A stretch of 64,000 bases of DNA, taken from contig JAWNGF010000005.1 in the NCBI GenBank assembly GCA_037039685.1, forward strand, positions 2,232,001 through 2,296,000, read 5' to 3'. How positions within the stretch are numbered: position 1 is the stretch's first letter; every line of letters begins with the position of its first letter. The stretch comes from Ceratobasidium sp. AG-K. Its lineage: Eukaryota; Basidiomycota; Agaricomycetes; Cantharellales; Ceratobasidiaceae. The notes under the pieces were generated by a model. That model saw only the letters and a program-made list of their open reading frames with translations, searched no databases and was not told the DNA's origin. Positions 34,429 to 45,719 of this stretch are shown here, in pieces. The position numbers were made by a program, and so were the translations under genes.

Positions 34429-35366
34429 CGCGTATTCGATTCCTCCTCTGGGTAGTCTGATCGCAGTTTTGAAATTGAGTGTGGGTTTGTGAGACGGCCT
34501 GCTTTCCTGGCGAAATCTGTGCTCTTCAGCTCCTTCCAGGCTGCTTCTGCTGCAAACTCGGCTTTGGCGACTAGCTCTCGGGAGGTTAAATTGGAGAGGG
34601 CTTCCCGCGCGGCATCCCCCTTAGGCTGGACCAAGACTCTGCGGGTAAGGGCTAGCGATCGCTCACTAAGCTGAGGGGCGCGTTTGGGTGCTGGGGGTGG
34701 CCTGGTAGGGGGTTGGCCAGTGACGCTGGCAAAAGTGACTGAGCGGCTCGATAGGCGGGCTTGTCTATCCGGGTGCATACCACTGTTGGAGAACTTGCCT
34801 GGGACTGGTTCGACGGCTGGGGGCTGGGCGGAGGGTGTGTCTGGGGTGGGGGTTGACTTCCAGTTGAGGCTCTCGTGTAGGGCTTGCATGCTCTTCTCGG
34901 CATCGGCGGCGCTGCTTTCTGCTCGGGCCACACTTTCTTGGACCCCAGATAGTGAGTCACAGAGGGGGGCTAACTTTTCGTCGAGAGAGCCCAAAGCGGC
35001 GATCTGATTAGACATCTCCTCCAGTTTGGCGAGAATGTCGGTAGACCTGTCTGATCCGGCCTGAGCCTTCATATGAACCTCCGGGAGGAGGTGGGTGACT
35101 GATTCGATGATGGATGCGGGATGGACAGCTACCCCAGGTAGGCGAACCGCCCTGGATAGGATGCCGATCAAAGTGTAAATGGAGACTTCTTCGTTTTGCT
35201 TGCTGATGAATTTGTGTTCGTGTAACAGTTTACGAGAGGCGGAGATCAATTCTGGAAGCGCATGCGGGGGGTGTGCGGGGTCTTCAGGCAGGTCAGGGTC
35301 TCTTGTTGAGCTAGCTGAAGCACTCCTCATCGAGGCGGGGGCTTTTCTTCTGGCGTCTCTAGACAT
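34398..35366 (-). CDS. LINE ORF1, N-terminal part (coiled coil)
   Basis: 322 residues, polar and proline-rich, with a coiled-coil-like stretch around residues 110-180 (LAKLEEMSNQIAAL...ARAESSAADAEKSM). This is the usual N-terminal organisation of LINE ORF1 proteins, which multimerise before binding RNA. About 150 nt of 5' untranslated DNA separate it from the element end. Confidence 0.7.
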   Translation of the reverse strand: MSRDARRKAPASMRSASASSTRDPDLPEDPAHPPHALPELISASRKLLHEHKFISKQNEEVSIYTLIGILSRAVRLPGVAVHPASIIESVTHLLPEVHMKAQAGSDRSTDILAKLEEMSNQIAALGSLDEKLAPLCDSLSGVQESVARAESSAADAEKSMQALHESLNWKSTPTPDTPSAQPPAVEPVPGKFSNSGMHPDRQARLSSRSVTFASVTGQPPTRPPPAPKRAPQLSERSLALTRRVLVQPKGDAAREALSNLTSRELVAKAEFAAEAAWKELKSTDFARKAGRLTNPHSISKLRSDYPEEESNTRWKRRSKRAG

Positions 35367-35528
35367 TGAGACGAACCAAAATTGGAGCCAGGTCTACCGA
35401 GGTAGGAGGCACGGCATGCAGAAAAAAAAGACGAGTAGTGAGACGAGAAAAGACGAAGAAAAACGAGATAGTCGGGAGAGGACGGGGTCCTGAAGGTGCC
35501 GGCTGTGGTCGTTTTCGATTAGTCACTT

Positions 35529-36307
35529 GTCAATATTGCTCATAATCATACCCTTATCGACCAGCGAGGCCGGTATCCGACCCTTACGCGCGTTCCTCAA
35601 CCTTAAATATCTTATACTAGGAATGAGCGTTGTCTAGGGTGATATCTCCAGGATAAGCGCTTGTCATCCCAGGTGACTTTTCCTGATGCCGCCTGTGTAT
35701 TTAGCGGTCTTCCACAGCCAGGTAACAACAGTGACTTGGCCATCCACATGCCTGACGTAAGTTACCAATGGAGTGCAAGATTTCTTGCATTTCGTTGTCT
35801 TATCTAATTATCACCACCTTGAGAACCCACAGTGATTTTCGGATTCCGTCTCAACTTACGGAAATGACCACCTTCGTGTGTCAAACCACTGTACACGTTG
35901 GCCGACTGAAACCCCCAATTTTGGACATCACTACTTCAGTGTTACTTGCACTGTCATTCGCTAGTAAGAGATTACGCTTCAAAATTGCAGGGTTTTGCTG
36001 CACTTGAGATTTCAGCATTTTGTCTCGCAGAAAGCGAGTAATCGCAATGCTTCATGGGCCCTACAATACACACCTATCTTTTCCTATGGAAATCCATATT
36101 TTACTGATACTCAAGGTTGGTTGAAAGTGTATCGAACGGACCATGCAGGGAAGAGACGGGCTAACCAATAAAATGTCACTCTTAATTCCAGCTGTAGGTA
36201 ACATTATATAACATCCTTCCAGTTCCATCCTTCAAATCAACCATGGTTTCATAAGTGACTCAGCTCGTACATGCAATTTTGAGTCTCTGTTGCCCAACTC
36301 GCAACAC
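35529..36307. other. intergenic
   Basis: DNA between the LINE and the 3' end of the eIF3L gene; no coding or repeat signal recognised. Confidence 0.4.
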
Positions 36308-38787
36308 TCAGGCAGCCAGTCTAACAGTCTTGGCAGCACCCCACGCAGGCTTAGCCCCCGCACCTGTCCCTGCCCCTGCAGCAGTCGGCTTGGCAGCCGC
36401 CGCCGCAGGAGCAGCAGGCACACTACCACCCGCCTCAGGAGCGGCTGTCTTAGAGATCGGAAGTGGGCTTGAGCGAATGGTATCGTAAACTTTGAGTGCG
36501 TGCTCAGTGTTTCGGATGAACCATCCACCGTACCGCCTTCCAATTGTACTCTCGACGATTTGGACCATGTTCTGTGCGAGGTTTAGTCATTCTTACATAA
36601 TATCAGAGGAAAGAACATGGAACACACCTCGTCGATGACAAAGTCCAGGTCGCTCGTGCTGATCACCCCGCCGTCGAGCAGGGTCCCGTTTTCGACAGCC
36701 GCCCGACTCAAGCTCCGGCTCGAGCTCTTCATCACCATCATCTGTTGCACAATTTCTTCCTCGTCTGCGTCCAAGAATCCGGCAAGTTTGGCAGCGTCCA
36801 GACTCGAGTACATCTTGAGGAAGCTACGCAGAGTAGGTACAACCGAGTGCTGGGTGCGCACATCGGAGAGAAAGAGGGAGAGATGTCGTTGCATGGGCTC
36901 TTGTGGAGGAGAGTTGATGTACAAGTTGAGGAGCTCGTTGTCGTGGTAAGGAGGAGGGGTTGAGGAAATGAATTTGGGGCAGGACTTGACGTAGAGTTCC
37001 TCAAAGGCGGCAATGCCTTCTTCGGTGCTAGTAAAGAAATTAAATTCGTGAATTTAGCGTTGGGTGGGTGAAGGATAAGCATACCCCTTGGCCATCTTTG
37101 TATGCTGCTCGCCATATTTTTCTTTCAGGTTGGTCATAATGGCATCGTCGAGCCTGCTAGGGGAAAGTGCGTTACAAATCGCAAGAAGCGCATACATTCG
37201 GTCCGCGGTACGATTGATCTACAGAAGCCAATATTATTATTAACTTGAGCTACACAATGACAAGGCGCATTTTGCGTACCTGATCGTACTGGTAGCTCCG
37301 TGTGTGATACTGCCTCATTCGGGAGATAAAATTGAGGATAGAGTTGAAGGTACGGGTTGCATCGGCATATCGCCTGAGCGACATGTAGCAGAACCCGACA
37401 TAGTAGTAGGTCGCCACATGGCACGCCGTGACACGGGTAAAGAATGCCTAATAAACCCACACAGATATCAGCCAAATTCAGTAAAAGTTGGCAGAATGCA
37501 CCGGCCTTCTGGTTCAGCTTGACCAAGTCCATCACTTTGAGTGCGAGTGTGTAGTCGCCTAGGAGAACGTGAACACGAAGGAGCCCAATGATACTGAAGA
37601 AGCCGAGGGTGCGGTAGATTGGTCGTTGGCCATACTCTCCGGAAATCTCGCTTCAAGACAAAATCATTAGGAACATGTAAAGAGGACCGGGTTTTATGAG
37701 CTTACGCAATCTCTTCAGCAGATGCGCCACGCTGAACTGCCTCCAGGTACTCGTTGATATGAGACTTTTGGATAAGCGAGTATAGCACATTCAAAACGCT
37801 GTAGCAACTCCAGACCTAATTACTAATATCAGGGTGTTGCAAAAGGTGGTAAATATTCCGGTTAGGACTCACCTGGCTACCATCAGCGAGCATCATTAGC
37901 TCCTCGTCGGTCTTCTGAGTCGGTCGAGCGCGCCACACACAGAAACTCTGGAACTGATAGATGAACTCATCGATGATATCCCAAAGCCACTGGTCGGGAA
38001 GCTCGAGTTGAACAGGCCCTTCCGAGTCTTGGTTGATCATTAGCTTAGTTATATTTCGAGGGGCCATCGCACTAGACTCACTCAAAAGGTAGTTGAATAA
38101 CTCGCAGCTGTTTTCGTACGAGTGGAACCGATCGTCTATCTCGGGTTGAAGTTTCGAGTATACGTGACTATCGAAATATCAGTGTGCCGACAAGGTGATT
38201 TGATTATCAACGCGCTCACCGGTAGTATAGCTCCCTATAAAGTATCAAGAAGATAGGGTCTATTCGAGCTTGGGTTACAATAGCGTCATCTCCACGATTT
38301 GGTTACACACCGTCGTTGACGAGCGGGGCTATCAATTCCGCCTCTGGCCATTCTGACTTTGAATAGTACTTCTCGGTTAGGCGGTTCCATCCCTGATCAT
38401 ACGCATTTGTGATTTCTTGGAGGTTGTTATCCATAACGGCTTGATGGAATTGTACGATAAACTGTGGGATATCAAGATCAGCGGCAGCGCCCGTCCTAGG
38501 AGTGATCTACGCACTCGTTTGACGACGTCTGGAATTTGAGCAAATGCGACTTGTTGTGCCATCTGATGCTGCATCGCAGCCATTGTCGCTTCATCTATCC
38601 TCGCTTGGTCTATGTTGCCGTTGATATCAAGACCACTACCCTTCTAAGAGGCTGTTTTATTAGACACACCATCTTCGTACAACCCATGGCCTCCCTGGCC
38701 ATAGTTTCCGACAACTGCTTCAATGTTGACATCTCCGAGGTCCTCCTCGTACTCGTCGTGGGCATAAAAGTTGGCTCGTTGGGCCAT
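36308..38787 (-). CDS. eIF3l: eukaryotic translation initiation factor 3 subunit L
   Basis: Many exons on the minus strand reconstruct eIF3L. They give [85 protein letters not shown], a PCI-region segment ([25 protein letters not shown]) and [19 protein letters not shown]. The C-terminus is Ala/Pro-rich. The protein is a core subunit of the cytosolic eIF3 complex that helps load mRNA onto 40S ribosomes. The conserved N-terminus [13 protein letters not shown] starts at ATG 38787, but an in-frame TAG at 38644-38646 follows. Either a 24-nt intron (GTGTCT...CTTAG, phase 0) removes it, or translation starts at 38583, or the codon is an error. Confidence 0.85.
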
Positions 38788-40191
38788 GATGGATCTTCCG
38801 GCGAAAGTCAAATTTTGGTCGAAGGCGAGTATCCTTACGTAACGATCACTCTAGTTTGTTCCTCCACGTGATCATTTCATCCCCTCGCCTGCCTCCTGAG
38901 AAGCTGGTCAACGAGGCACTCTTATTCCTAGCTTTTATCTGCTTCTCCGAGGACTCTTGAATCTGACAGGAGCTACCTGTCTGCTATCATCTGGTTTACT
39001 TGACAGTGTCGTTACCTTGTTTGCAGGGTCTCTGCAATCCAAAAGAAAACGTCTGATTTGACAGAAATTTATACTTATTGACCGTTGCTGATACCATACC
39101 TTAATTTCTCTCTATTGTGCGGCTAATATGGGAACCTAGGTTACGGGTGCAGACCAGAAGTCTTGCGCTGGTCAACTAATCAAGTATGAAAGTTAGCGTG
39201 CGTAACTTCATGGCCATCACGATGGTAAATTGTGCCCTGGTAGAGCACTATATTATGCTGCTGGGCCCGTGTTGGCATTAAAGTTTTTGCTGGGATAGAT
39301 ATATATGTGTACATAATATCATGGGTATAAACTATACACGGGGTATGTGATATTTCGAATGCGAGTTCAGGTATCGGTATTGGTGAGGGATTCCCATGCA
39401 GCGGGTGCGCGGGTGTGTCGAGGCTTTGGGACACGAGTACGACTTCAGGACCGGGTGGCTCCTAAGTTAACTCCGAGGCAAGCAACCCACACATGTGGTA
39501 ATCACCAGTAGGAATAAACATGGCTTTGTGGTGAACCCCCTTGACGCAATACTTTTGCAGGAGTGCATATGCGCATTCACTGCATCATCTCCTTTTCTTC
39601 ATATTTCATCCACTACTTGCTCAATCTAAATCACACTATATGTCTGCCTCGCAGCACAATTGCCGCTTGTGTGTATTTATCTACCTCTCGGGGTCCATAG
39701 GCCTTTCACCAAGGTTCAATTGAGACACCAATTTCAGGGAGTGCCGTGGGAGCGGAACGCAAACGTAGGCAGTGCCAAGGCTTGGAGAGATCGGCCGGTG
39801 ACTCGCCAACTAACTCAGATTCCGAAAGGAGTGTCTAACAACGTACGTAAATAGACAGCTTATATAGTAGTGGGGAATGGGGATTGTAAATGGGATGTGA
39901 AATGAATATGCCTAGCAGGATAGGAATGCGAGAACGGAAAGGATTGATATGAATATGAGATATAATGTAAGGACAAGACTACGCAAGGTCTGTGCCGCGA
40001 CAGCGGTGCTCATCTAGTTGGTGATGTTCTGCCACAATGTTGTCGCGAGAATGAGTGGCCAAGAGATTGAGGACTTTTCTGTTGGTAAGGACCATCCGAC
40101 TAGTGTCGGGCGACTGTCGTGATGCCGAAGGAGAGGAGTCGTTATAGCAAACGTCCATTCGTTAGACGCACCTGGTTCTCGCGATGATCTA
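38788..40191. other. intergenic
   Basis: 5' flank of eIF3L and about 1.3 kb of sequence without credible coding capacity. Confidence 0.4.
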
Positions 40192-40575
40192 CTGGGTGAG
40201 GCCCCACAGCGGTCAAATGGTCACCTGGCCAGATAGGAACTGGTCAGATGGCGGATACATGCATCCGGGCCGTCAACTTCGGGGCGCTTGACTCGAACGC
40301 CTCTCGCAAACGTACGAACCTGAGCACCGTTCTGAAGGAGAATACATACGCAGTAACCACCTATACTAAAACCTACACTCAACTACACTCCACGAATCCT
40401 AAATGAACTTGAAATTACGGGGTTTTGACGAAGCTATTGCCGCTACGAGCTTATGTGTCCGAGGATCGGACTGAACCGGGATGGACACCTTTCCTCGGAA
40501 TTAGGTGCATCCGCCTGTCTGGTCGACTGACCACTGACCAACTGGACATCTGACCGCAGTGGGGTTTCACCCACT
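40192..40575. repeat. MITE-like element with long terminal inverted repeats
   Basis: The ends are imperfect inverted repeats: left TGGGTGAGGCCCCACAGCGG and right, on the opposite strand, TGGGTGAAACCCCACTGCGG, with similarity continuing towards GGTCA and beyond. Each end is bordered by TA (40190-40191 and 40576-40577), as expected for a TA duplication. About 384 bp and no open frame, so non-autonomous if real. Confidence 0.55.
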
Positions 40576-40780
40576 TATAGTTTTAGTGAGCCTACTGTAA
40601 CTCGGCGGTCACTTTGCAGCACATATCTCAAGTCTGAGTTCGAGAGCAGGTTCGAAGGGGAATGCAGTCTAAGAAATGCCGTTGCGTGAATATCACCAGC
40701 TGAATTCAACGCCGAAGATCAGATGGCCTTATTATCGTCACACGGTGGGGTCGCATGCATCCTGAAGTCCTCAACCTAAT

Positions 40781-42852
40781 TCACATATTGCATACGAGAT
40801 TCCCGGTTACATGGTACATCACATCACCGGACCCTTCCATCCTCCCTATTGGCTCGGATTTCCAGTCCCTCGTGCCGCTACCACCTGTCCCATCTATGCA
40901 GCTGCCATTAAAATGGATATTCGTCCCAGATACAGATCTACTTACCCTCTCCTTCACTTCGGCAGCACTTGGACGATCCTGGGGATTGAAGGCCCAGCAA
41001 CCCTCAAGGAGAGACCAGAGCAGATCGGCATCGGGGCTCTGCAAAGGTATATGCACCTCCGGTCGCACGGGGAGGGCCTTGCTAAAGACTTTGGCGAACA
41101 TAATCATATGTTGGCTCATGCCGTCGTAAGGCACCGCTCCGGTAATGACCTCCTGTTCGGCTGATGGGCATTTGATTTATAACGTGAGGTCCTGGTCAGA
41201 CCCACCAAGATTGTCTACCACGAGGTGTACTCAGGCGTTGTAAGGCGCGGCATTCGATGGACCGTTGACTCACCATCCCAAGCGAGTACACATCTGATTC
41301 CATCGTTGCATGACTTTGCCCGGTGAGCATCTCGGGAGCCTGCCGTAAATCGCGTGAGATTTGCTTGTGTTTCATGCCTCACGATACATACCACCCAATT
41401 GAGGGAGATCCCAGCACTACTTGTAGTGTTTGTAAACTGCAGAGTATATTCCTTGAGCGACGCATTGCCAAAATCGGTAAGTTTGGGCGTAAAATCAGAT
41501 GAAAGAAGAATGTTGTCCTGCGAACGAATACGTCAGTACCGCCGAATTGTTGAGCTTGAAGACATCCTGACGCATTTGAGATCGCCATGCACCTACAAAG
41601 TCAATAACGATCTGTTGGGGGTTCATATATGCATTGGTTAGAAACTGCTCGCACCATGCTCTCGCCGTGCATGTATGCGACACCATCCGTGATCTGCACA
41701 CACTGATCACTCCAGCTGAGTATTGGGCCCATCCAGTATTCATGTCTCATACCAGTGTATACCGATCCACTACCTCTTGCCGTATAAGCAAACGCTTCAA
41801 GCTGCCACGCTCCATCCATGGTGATACCATTGCGATCTGATCTCGGTACTGAGCCACCCCGATCAAGCCTAGCACGTTCGGATGGCTGCACTTGGACCAT
41901 ACGTACAGTTCCCGAGCGGCACGCTGTGGCTATGATTAGGCAGGATACTTCGTAGTACAAGCGAGTCTTACCTTTAGCTGCTTCTTCGTGGTTTCGCTCG
42001 AGTCCGTATGCAACCTGAGGCACTTGACCGCCACTCCGGTCCCATCGCGAAAGGCGCCCCTGTACACATCTCCATACCCACCTGATGAGATGGGATACTT
42101 ACTGAAGTTAGATGTATCAAGTTGATCTGTGACGTCTTTGCATCCATGGTCGCCGAGGAGATCTAGCACTTCGGTAGTAGACTACAGGCGGGTTGATAAT
42201 AAATAACGATTGCAAACAGTGTTGATGCCACACTTTCCATCTCGCGGCTGACGATGAGCCTATCAGTGACGTTTGCTTCATCCAATGCGAGAACTGGTTC
42301 GCTATGTGAAGTGACTGTCCTGGCGTCCTCGCCCTAGATATGAACGGGAAGGGGTAAATGAGATGGTCGAGGAAAGTGCTCCATTCAAACCTCACCAAAC
42401 TTCGGTGCGTGAAGGTACCGCTTTTGCCAAGACGGTGATCTGGCGAGTCGGCCTGTAGAGTTAGAGGTGTATTGCCTGACACAACTGGTTGGGCTCCGGA
42501 GTCCTCTACATGTTGGTTATTTTGATCCGGATCCACTTGGTTATGCTTCTGGGGGCCAATTGATTGAGAAATTGTCACCCATTGGGCAAACGAAGCTTAC
42601 ATATTGACTTTGTTGAGATGAGATCAACACCTCGGGCTCGGTGTCAGGGATGAATCTGGTCTTGTCCTATGCCAATGACAGGAATAATGGTATAAGTATA
42701 CAAGTAGCCAATAATACCAAATTGATATTGAGATGGTTGTCGATCATTGCGACGAGGTATGGCGAGTGCCGACCACCGTGAGGCCGTTGTGTAATCAGTG
42801 GGGGACGTGAACGAACCTCGTTCAGAGTCATGGTGGGATTTCTTCGGAGAAA
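40781..42852 (-). CDS. protein kinase (main exons)
   Basis: Exons in order: a 36-nt exon (42817-42852, FLRRNPTMTLNE), a 60-nt exon (42601-42660, ending SSQQSQY), an exon from 42548 (KHNQVDPDQNN...), and several with the catalytic domain. Kinase motifs are complete: glycine loop SSGGYGDVYRG, VAVK lysine, HPNVLGLIG, HGDLK catalytic loop, KLTDFGNAS, APEMLTGQ, ESDVYSLGM and a C-lobe WSLLEGCWAFNPQDRPSA. The domain type is the tyrosine-kinase-like Ser/Thr family expanded in Agaricomycetes; the substrate is unknown. All N-terminal exons are phase 0. The frame continues upstream through the run of candidate 3-nt exons at 42907-44045 and, past a transposon, at 59877-61639. The stop is at 40781. Confidence 0.7.
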
Positions 42853-42906
42853 CTTGGGGACAAGACATTGTAAGCGATAAAAGGTTTAGTGCGGCCGGCA
42901 ACTCAC

Positions 42907-44074
42907 ATCCTATGAGGGACAGAATAAATCCAGGATCAGTAGGGCCAGGAAGTGATCGACACCAGCAGTACTAACCCGCTAGTGGTGTATGAGAGTTGTT
43001 GTCAACTATAAAACGAGCTATCACAGCCAACGAGAACGTACCATCTGTTCGTAAAGCAACATTTGTTTTAGTGTAGCAGTCGTCAGAATAAATGAATCAT
43101 TCCTACGGCCTGAAAGTGACATGTGATTTAGGAGCAATCGACAAGTAGATCAAAATCGAGAGTAACGTGACATACAGCCTGGATGCATGCAGGTCAGAAC
43201 GCAAACCCAAGAGTGTCGAGGAACGGTTGCTTACGTCCTATAGATTTGTGAGTTGAAGTTGAGTCCTAGGAGACGTAAAAGGGATCCAATACATACCTTC
43301 TGTAAGAGATGGGACATGTTAGAGGGATTGCATGAGAAGTGATAATGGCTCGAGAACTCACAGCCTACAAGGAAGTAAGACTTCACTCATATAATAAACA
43401 AGAATATAACGAGCCTCCTGTGAGGAAGCGCGATTGTTAGCACGGGAGAAATAACCGCCAATAAAACCACGAGGTAAGGACTCACATCCTGGGAGGAGAG
43501 AAAAATAGGCTCGTAGAATCAGTGAGTGTGCGGAAGCCGAATCCTTGTGACACTGACAAGCTAATCAGGGAGCAAAATTGGTAGAATTAGCAGTAGGTAG
43601 TTCGTAGTAGCCAGGCTTGACGCACAGTCTGAGCAAAGGATAGGTGATCGAAAGAAAGTTTTTAGTCAGCACCATCGTCCTCGTGCGATCACTGATTCAT
43701 ACGTACATCCTACAGTCATGGTGAAGCGTCAGACGGCAGCGACGACGAGCATCAGGTGCAGAAATGCGCCGCATTAGTCAGCACCATCGTCCTCGTGCGA
43801 TCACTGATTCATACGTACATACTAATCTCGTAGTGAAGCGTCAGACGGCAGCGACGACGAGCATCAGGTGCAGAAATGCGCCGCATTAGTCAGCTCCATC
43901 GTCCTCGTGCGATCACTGATTCATACGTACGGTCTAAAGTCATAGTGAAGCGTCAGACGGCAGCGACGACGAGCATCAGGTGCAGAAATGCGCCGCATTA
44001 GTCAGCTCCATCGTCCTCGTGCGATCACTGATTCATACGTACTCCCTAAAGTCATAGTGAAGCGTCAGACGGCA
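42907..44074 (-). other. run of candidate 3-nt exons of the kinase gene, downstream half
   Basis: On the minus strand a splice acceptor (usually CAG or TAG), three bases, and a donor (usually GTRNGT) recur at short intervals. Plus coordinates and coding triplets: 44043 GGA, 43931 ACC, 43819 TAT, 43707 GAT, 43626 ACT, 43558 CTT, 43486 GAT, 43415 GAG, 43362 GCT, 43297 AAG, 43235 GAC, 43176 GCT, 43107 GCC, 43042 ATG, 42976 CGG, 42907 GAT. Intervening introns are mostly 50-110 nt, many with a CTAAC/CTGAC-like branch motif. The next exon (42817-42852) follows after 54 nt in the same phase. Donors at 43558 (GTCAGT), 43415 (GCTCGT), 43235 (GTAAGC), 43107 (GTAGGA) and 42976 (GTTAGT) are weaker. No transcript evidence is available. 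Confidence 0.6.
43662..44074. repeat. 112-bp tandem repeat array, left part
   Basis: Nearly four units of period exactly 112 bp (triplets at 43707, 43819, 43931, 44043). Each unit is an intron with a 3-nt exon candidate. Units differ mainly in the triplet and the about 14 nt on its acceptor side. The array continues at 59795-60197 beyond the transposon. Confidence 0.9.
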
Positions 44075-44228
44075 CATCAGCAAAAAGGGGACAAAATAAA
44101 TATCGATTTAAATAATATACCTTTCATGTAATTAATTGTAATCTAGTGCCCATCTCAGATGCAGTTTTGAGCACTCTCAATTTGCCATTGTGCTTGCCAT
44201 TGATGTGAATCCACACGTAAGATTGTAG

Positions 44229-44400
44229 CCATTTGAAATCTAACTGGTGTAATCGTAACTGCTTGCAATCCAAAACAGCACACCAAATCACTGGAAATCC
44301 ATCTGTTGATCGTCAAATCACTTCAAATCCACAAGTTGAACAGCAAATCACTCCAAATCCACCAATCCGATTGTCAAATCACCTCGAATTGGTGCTCGGT
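44229..44400. repeat. left subterminal transposase-binding-like repeats
   Basis: AAATCAC followed by T or C recurs at least four times within about 110 bp (CAAATCACTGG, CAAATCACTTC, CAAATCACTCC, CAAATCACCTC). The right end of the element has the same core in reverse. CACTA elements typically carry such transposase-binding arrays near their ends. Confidence 0.6.
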
Positions 44401-44733
44401 AAACCACTCCCAGACACCCAAGAACCCCAAAGTAATTCAACGGCAAGTTAGCTGTGAAGTGAGTCCCAGGACCCGCAAGTAAGCACTCGCGCTCGTTTTG
44501 AATAAGTGCTTGTTTTTTCTTTGTGATTTGGCACACGGGTACACACAAAGTCCGCTAACTGCTTGAATCGACATTTCTCGAACGGTCTAACCAGGTAGTT
44601 TACATGTGTATTACGTGCTCGCGAATCGATACATCCAATAAAATTATGTTTGCGCGCACGGAAGAACTCGTTTTGGGTGGCCCATTTGCCGTGTGCGTAA
44701 TCAAAACGGGTGCACTGATAAAACAGTCAGATG

Positions 44734-45273
44734 TTACGACAGCCAGCCGAGTGAGGCGTCACGACGTACCTGAATCGACGGGGTCGCACAACTCTGGAGG
44801 TGAGTATACGCGGCCGTGCGGACGCGTCGGACGATAGGGCGAGCGAAAGCAGATGAACGAGCCGCAAAACCACCGAAGCAGCCCTCCAAACCACGGGATT
44901 GAACGGACTCGAATGCGCTCAATTGTTCCCAAAAGGAAGTGGACGCCTCGGGCAGGGCGAATGTAAGACGCGTCGCGGGCGAGCCAATGAACCAGCGCGA
45001 GGACCGACGCGTGCGGGTAGAGTTGTGATGCGCCCGACAACGAGATGGGGCTTGGAGTTGGTTAGGCGGGCCGAGGTGGAGCTGGTACAAGAGCAGGCTG
45101 GGGAGGGGGTCGGAGCGAGCGCGAGGACAAGACAACAAGGGTGGTTTAACTCGGGCATCGAGTGGCCGTAGAGGGGCGTAACAACCGGCATCAGTAGCGG
45201 CAAGGAAGCTTGCGATGAATGAGAACCGGAACGCAAGGCGCCAATTTACGGGTGGGGGCAAAACAACCCCCAA
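44734..45273 (-). other. open frame of unknown status inside the transposon
   Basis: A 179-codon minus-strand frame, Ser/Arg-rich, with no domain I recognise. It lies downstream of the transposase gene within the Plavaka-type element. It may be untranslated 3' sequence that happens to be open. Confidence 0.2.
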
Positions 45274-45719
45274 TCTTGACGGCGACTCTCAATGCCTGAT
45301 GGAAACCACACAAAAAAAACCAAAAAACGTGGGCAAATGGAAAAAAATAAAAGCACGGAGAAGATCTTACCTCAGCGTGCGCGATACTGCAGCCAAGAGG
45401 CCTGGAAACTTGACACCGAATGGGACCGACGTAGGCAATCTATTTAATAACGGTCAGAACGAATTCGTATGCGACGTTTTCAATCGTCACACTCGGATAC
45501 TCACTAAATACTAGCGAGGTCGTAAGCAAATTGAGTAGCGATCGAGCTGAGAGAAACAGCGACGGGATTGCCACCTGTAAGCGCACTCGCGACGTGTGGC
45601 CTGCACCGCCAAGAGGAGTCGCGTGAGGTACGCACGTGCCATCGAGGCTTTGTAGGTCGCGCTTGAAAAAACATGTCAAGTCAGCGATACTTGAGCATAG
45701 GAAACAAAAACGGCTAACC

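Larger units (their letters stand above)
29350..35528 (-). mobile_element. full-length Tad-like non-LTR retrotransposon (LINE) with target-site duplication
   Basis: The element body runs from about 35516 (5' end) to a terminal poly(A), seen as T at 29360-29375. It is flanked by the direct repeat GATTAGTCACTT (29350-29361 and 35517-35528), partly merging with the tail. It contains ORF1 (in two frames) and a 1290-codon ORF2 with endonuclease, reverse transcriptase and RNase H. That domain order is typical of the Tad clade of fungi. The intact ORF2, duplication and tail suggest a young insertion. Confidence 0.9.

Noticed and set aside
43662..44074. Treating the 112-bp array as the terminal repeat of the transposon
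   Set aside because: The array phase continues across the element and CATCAGC termini lie inside it, so the array is the target, not part of the element.
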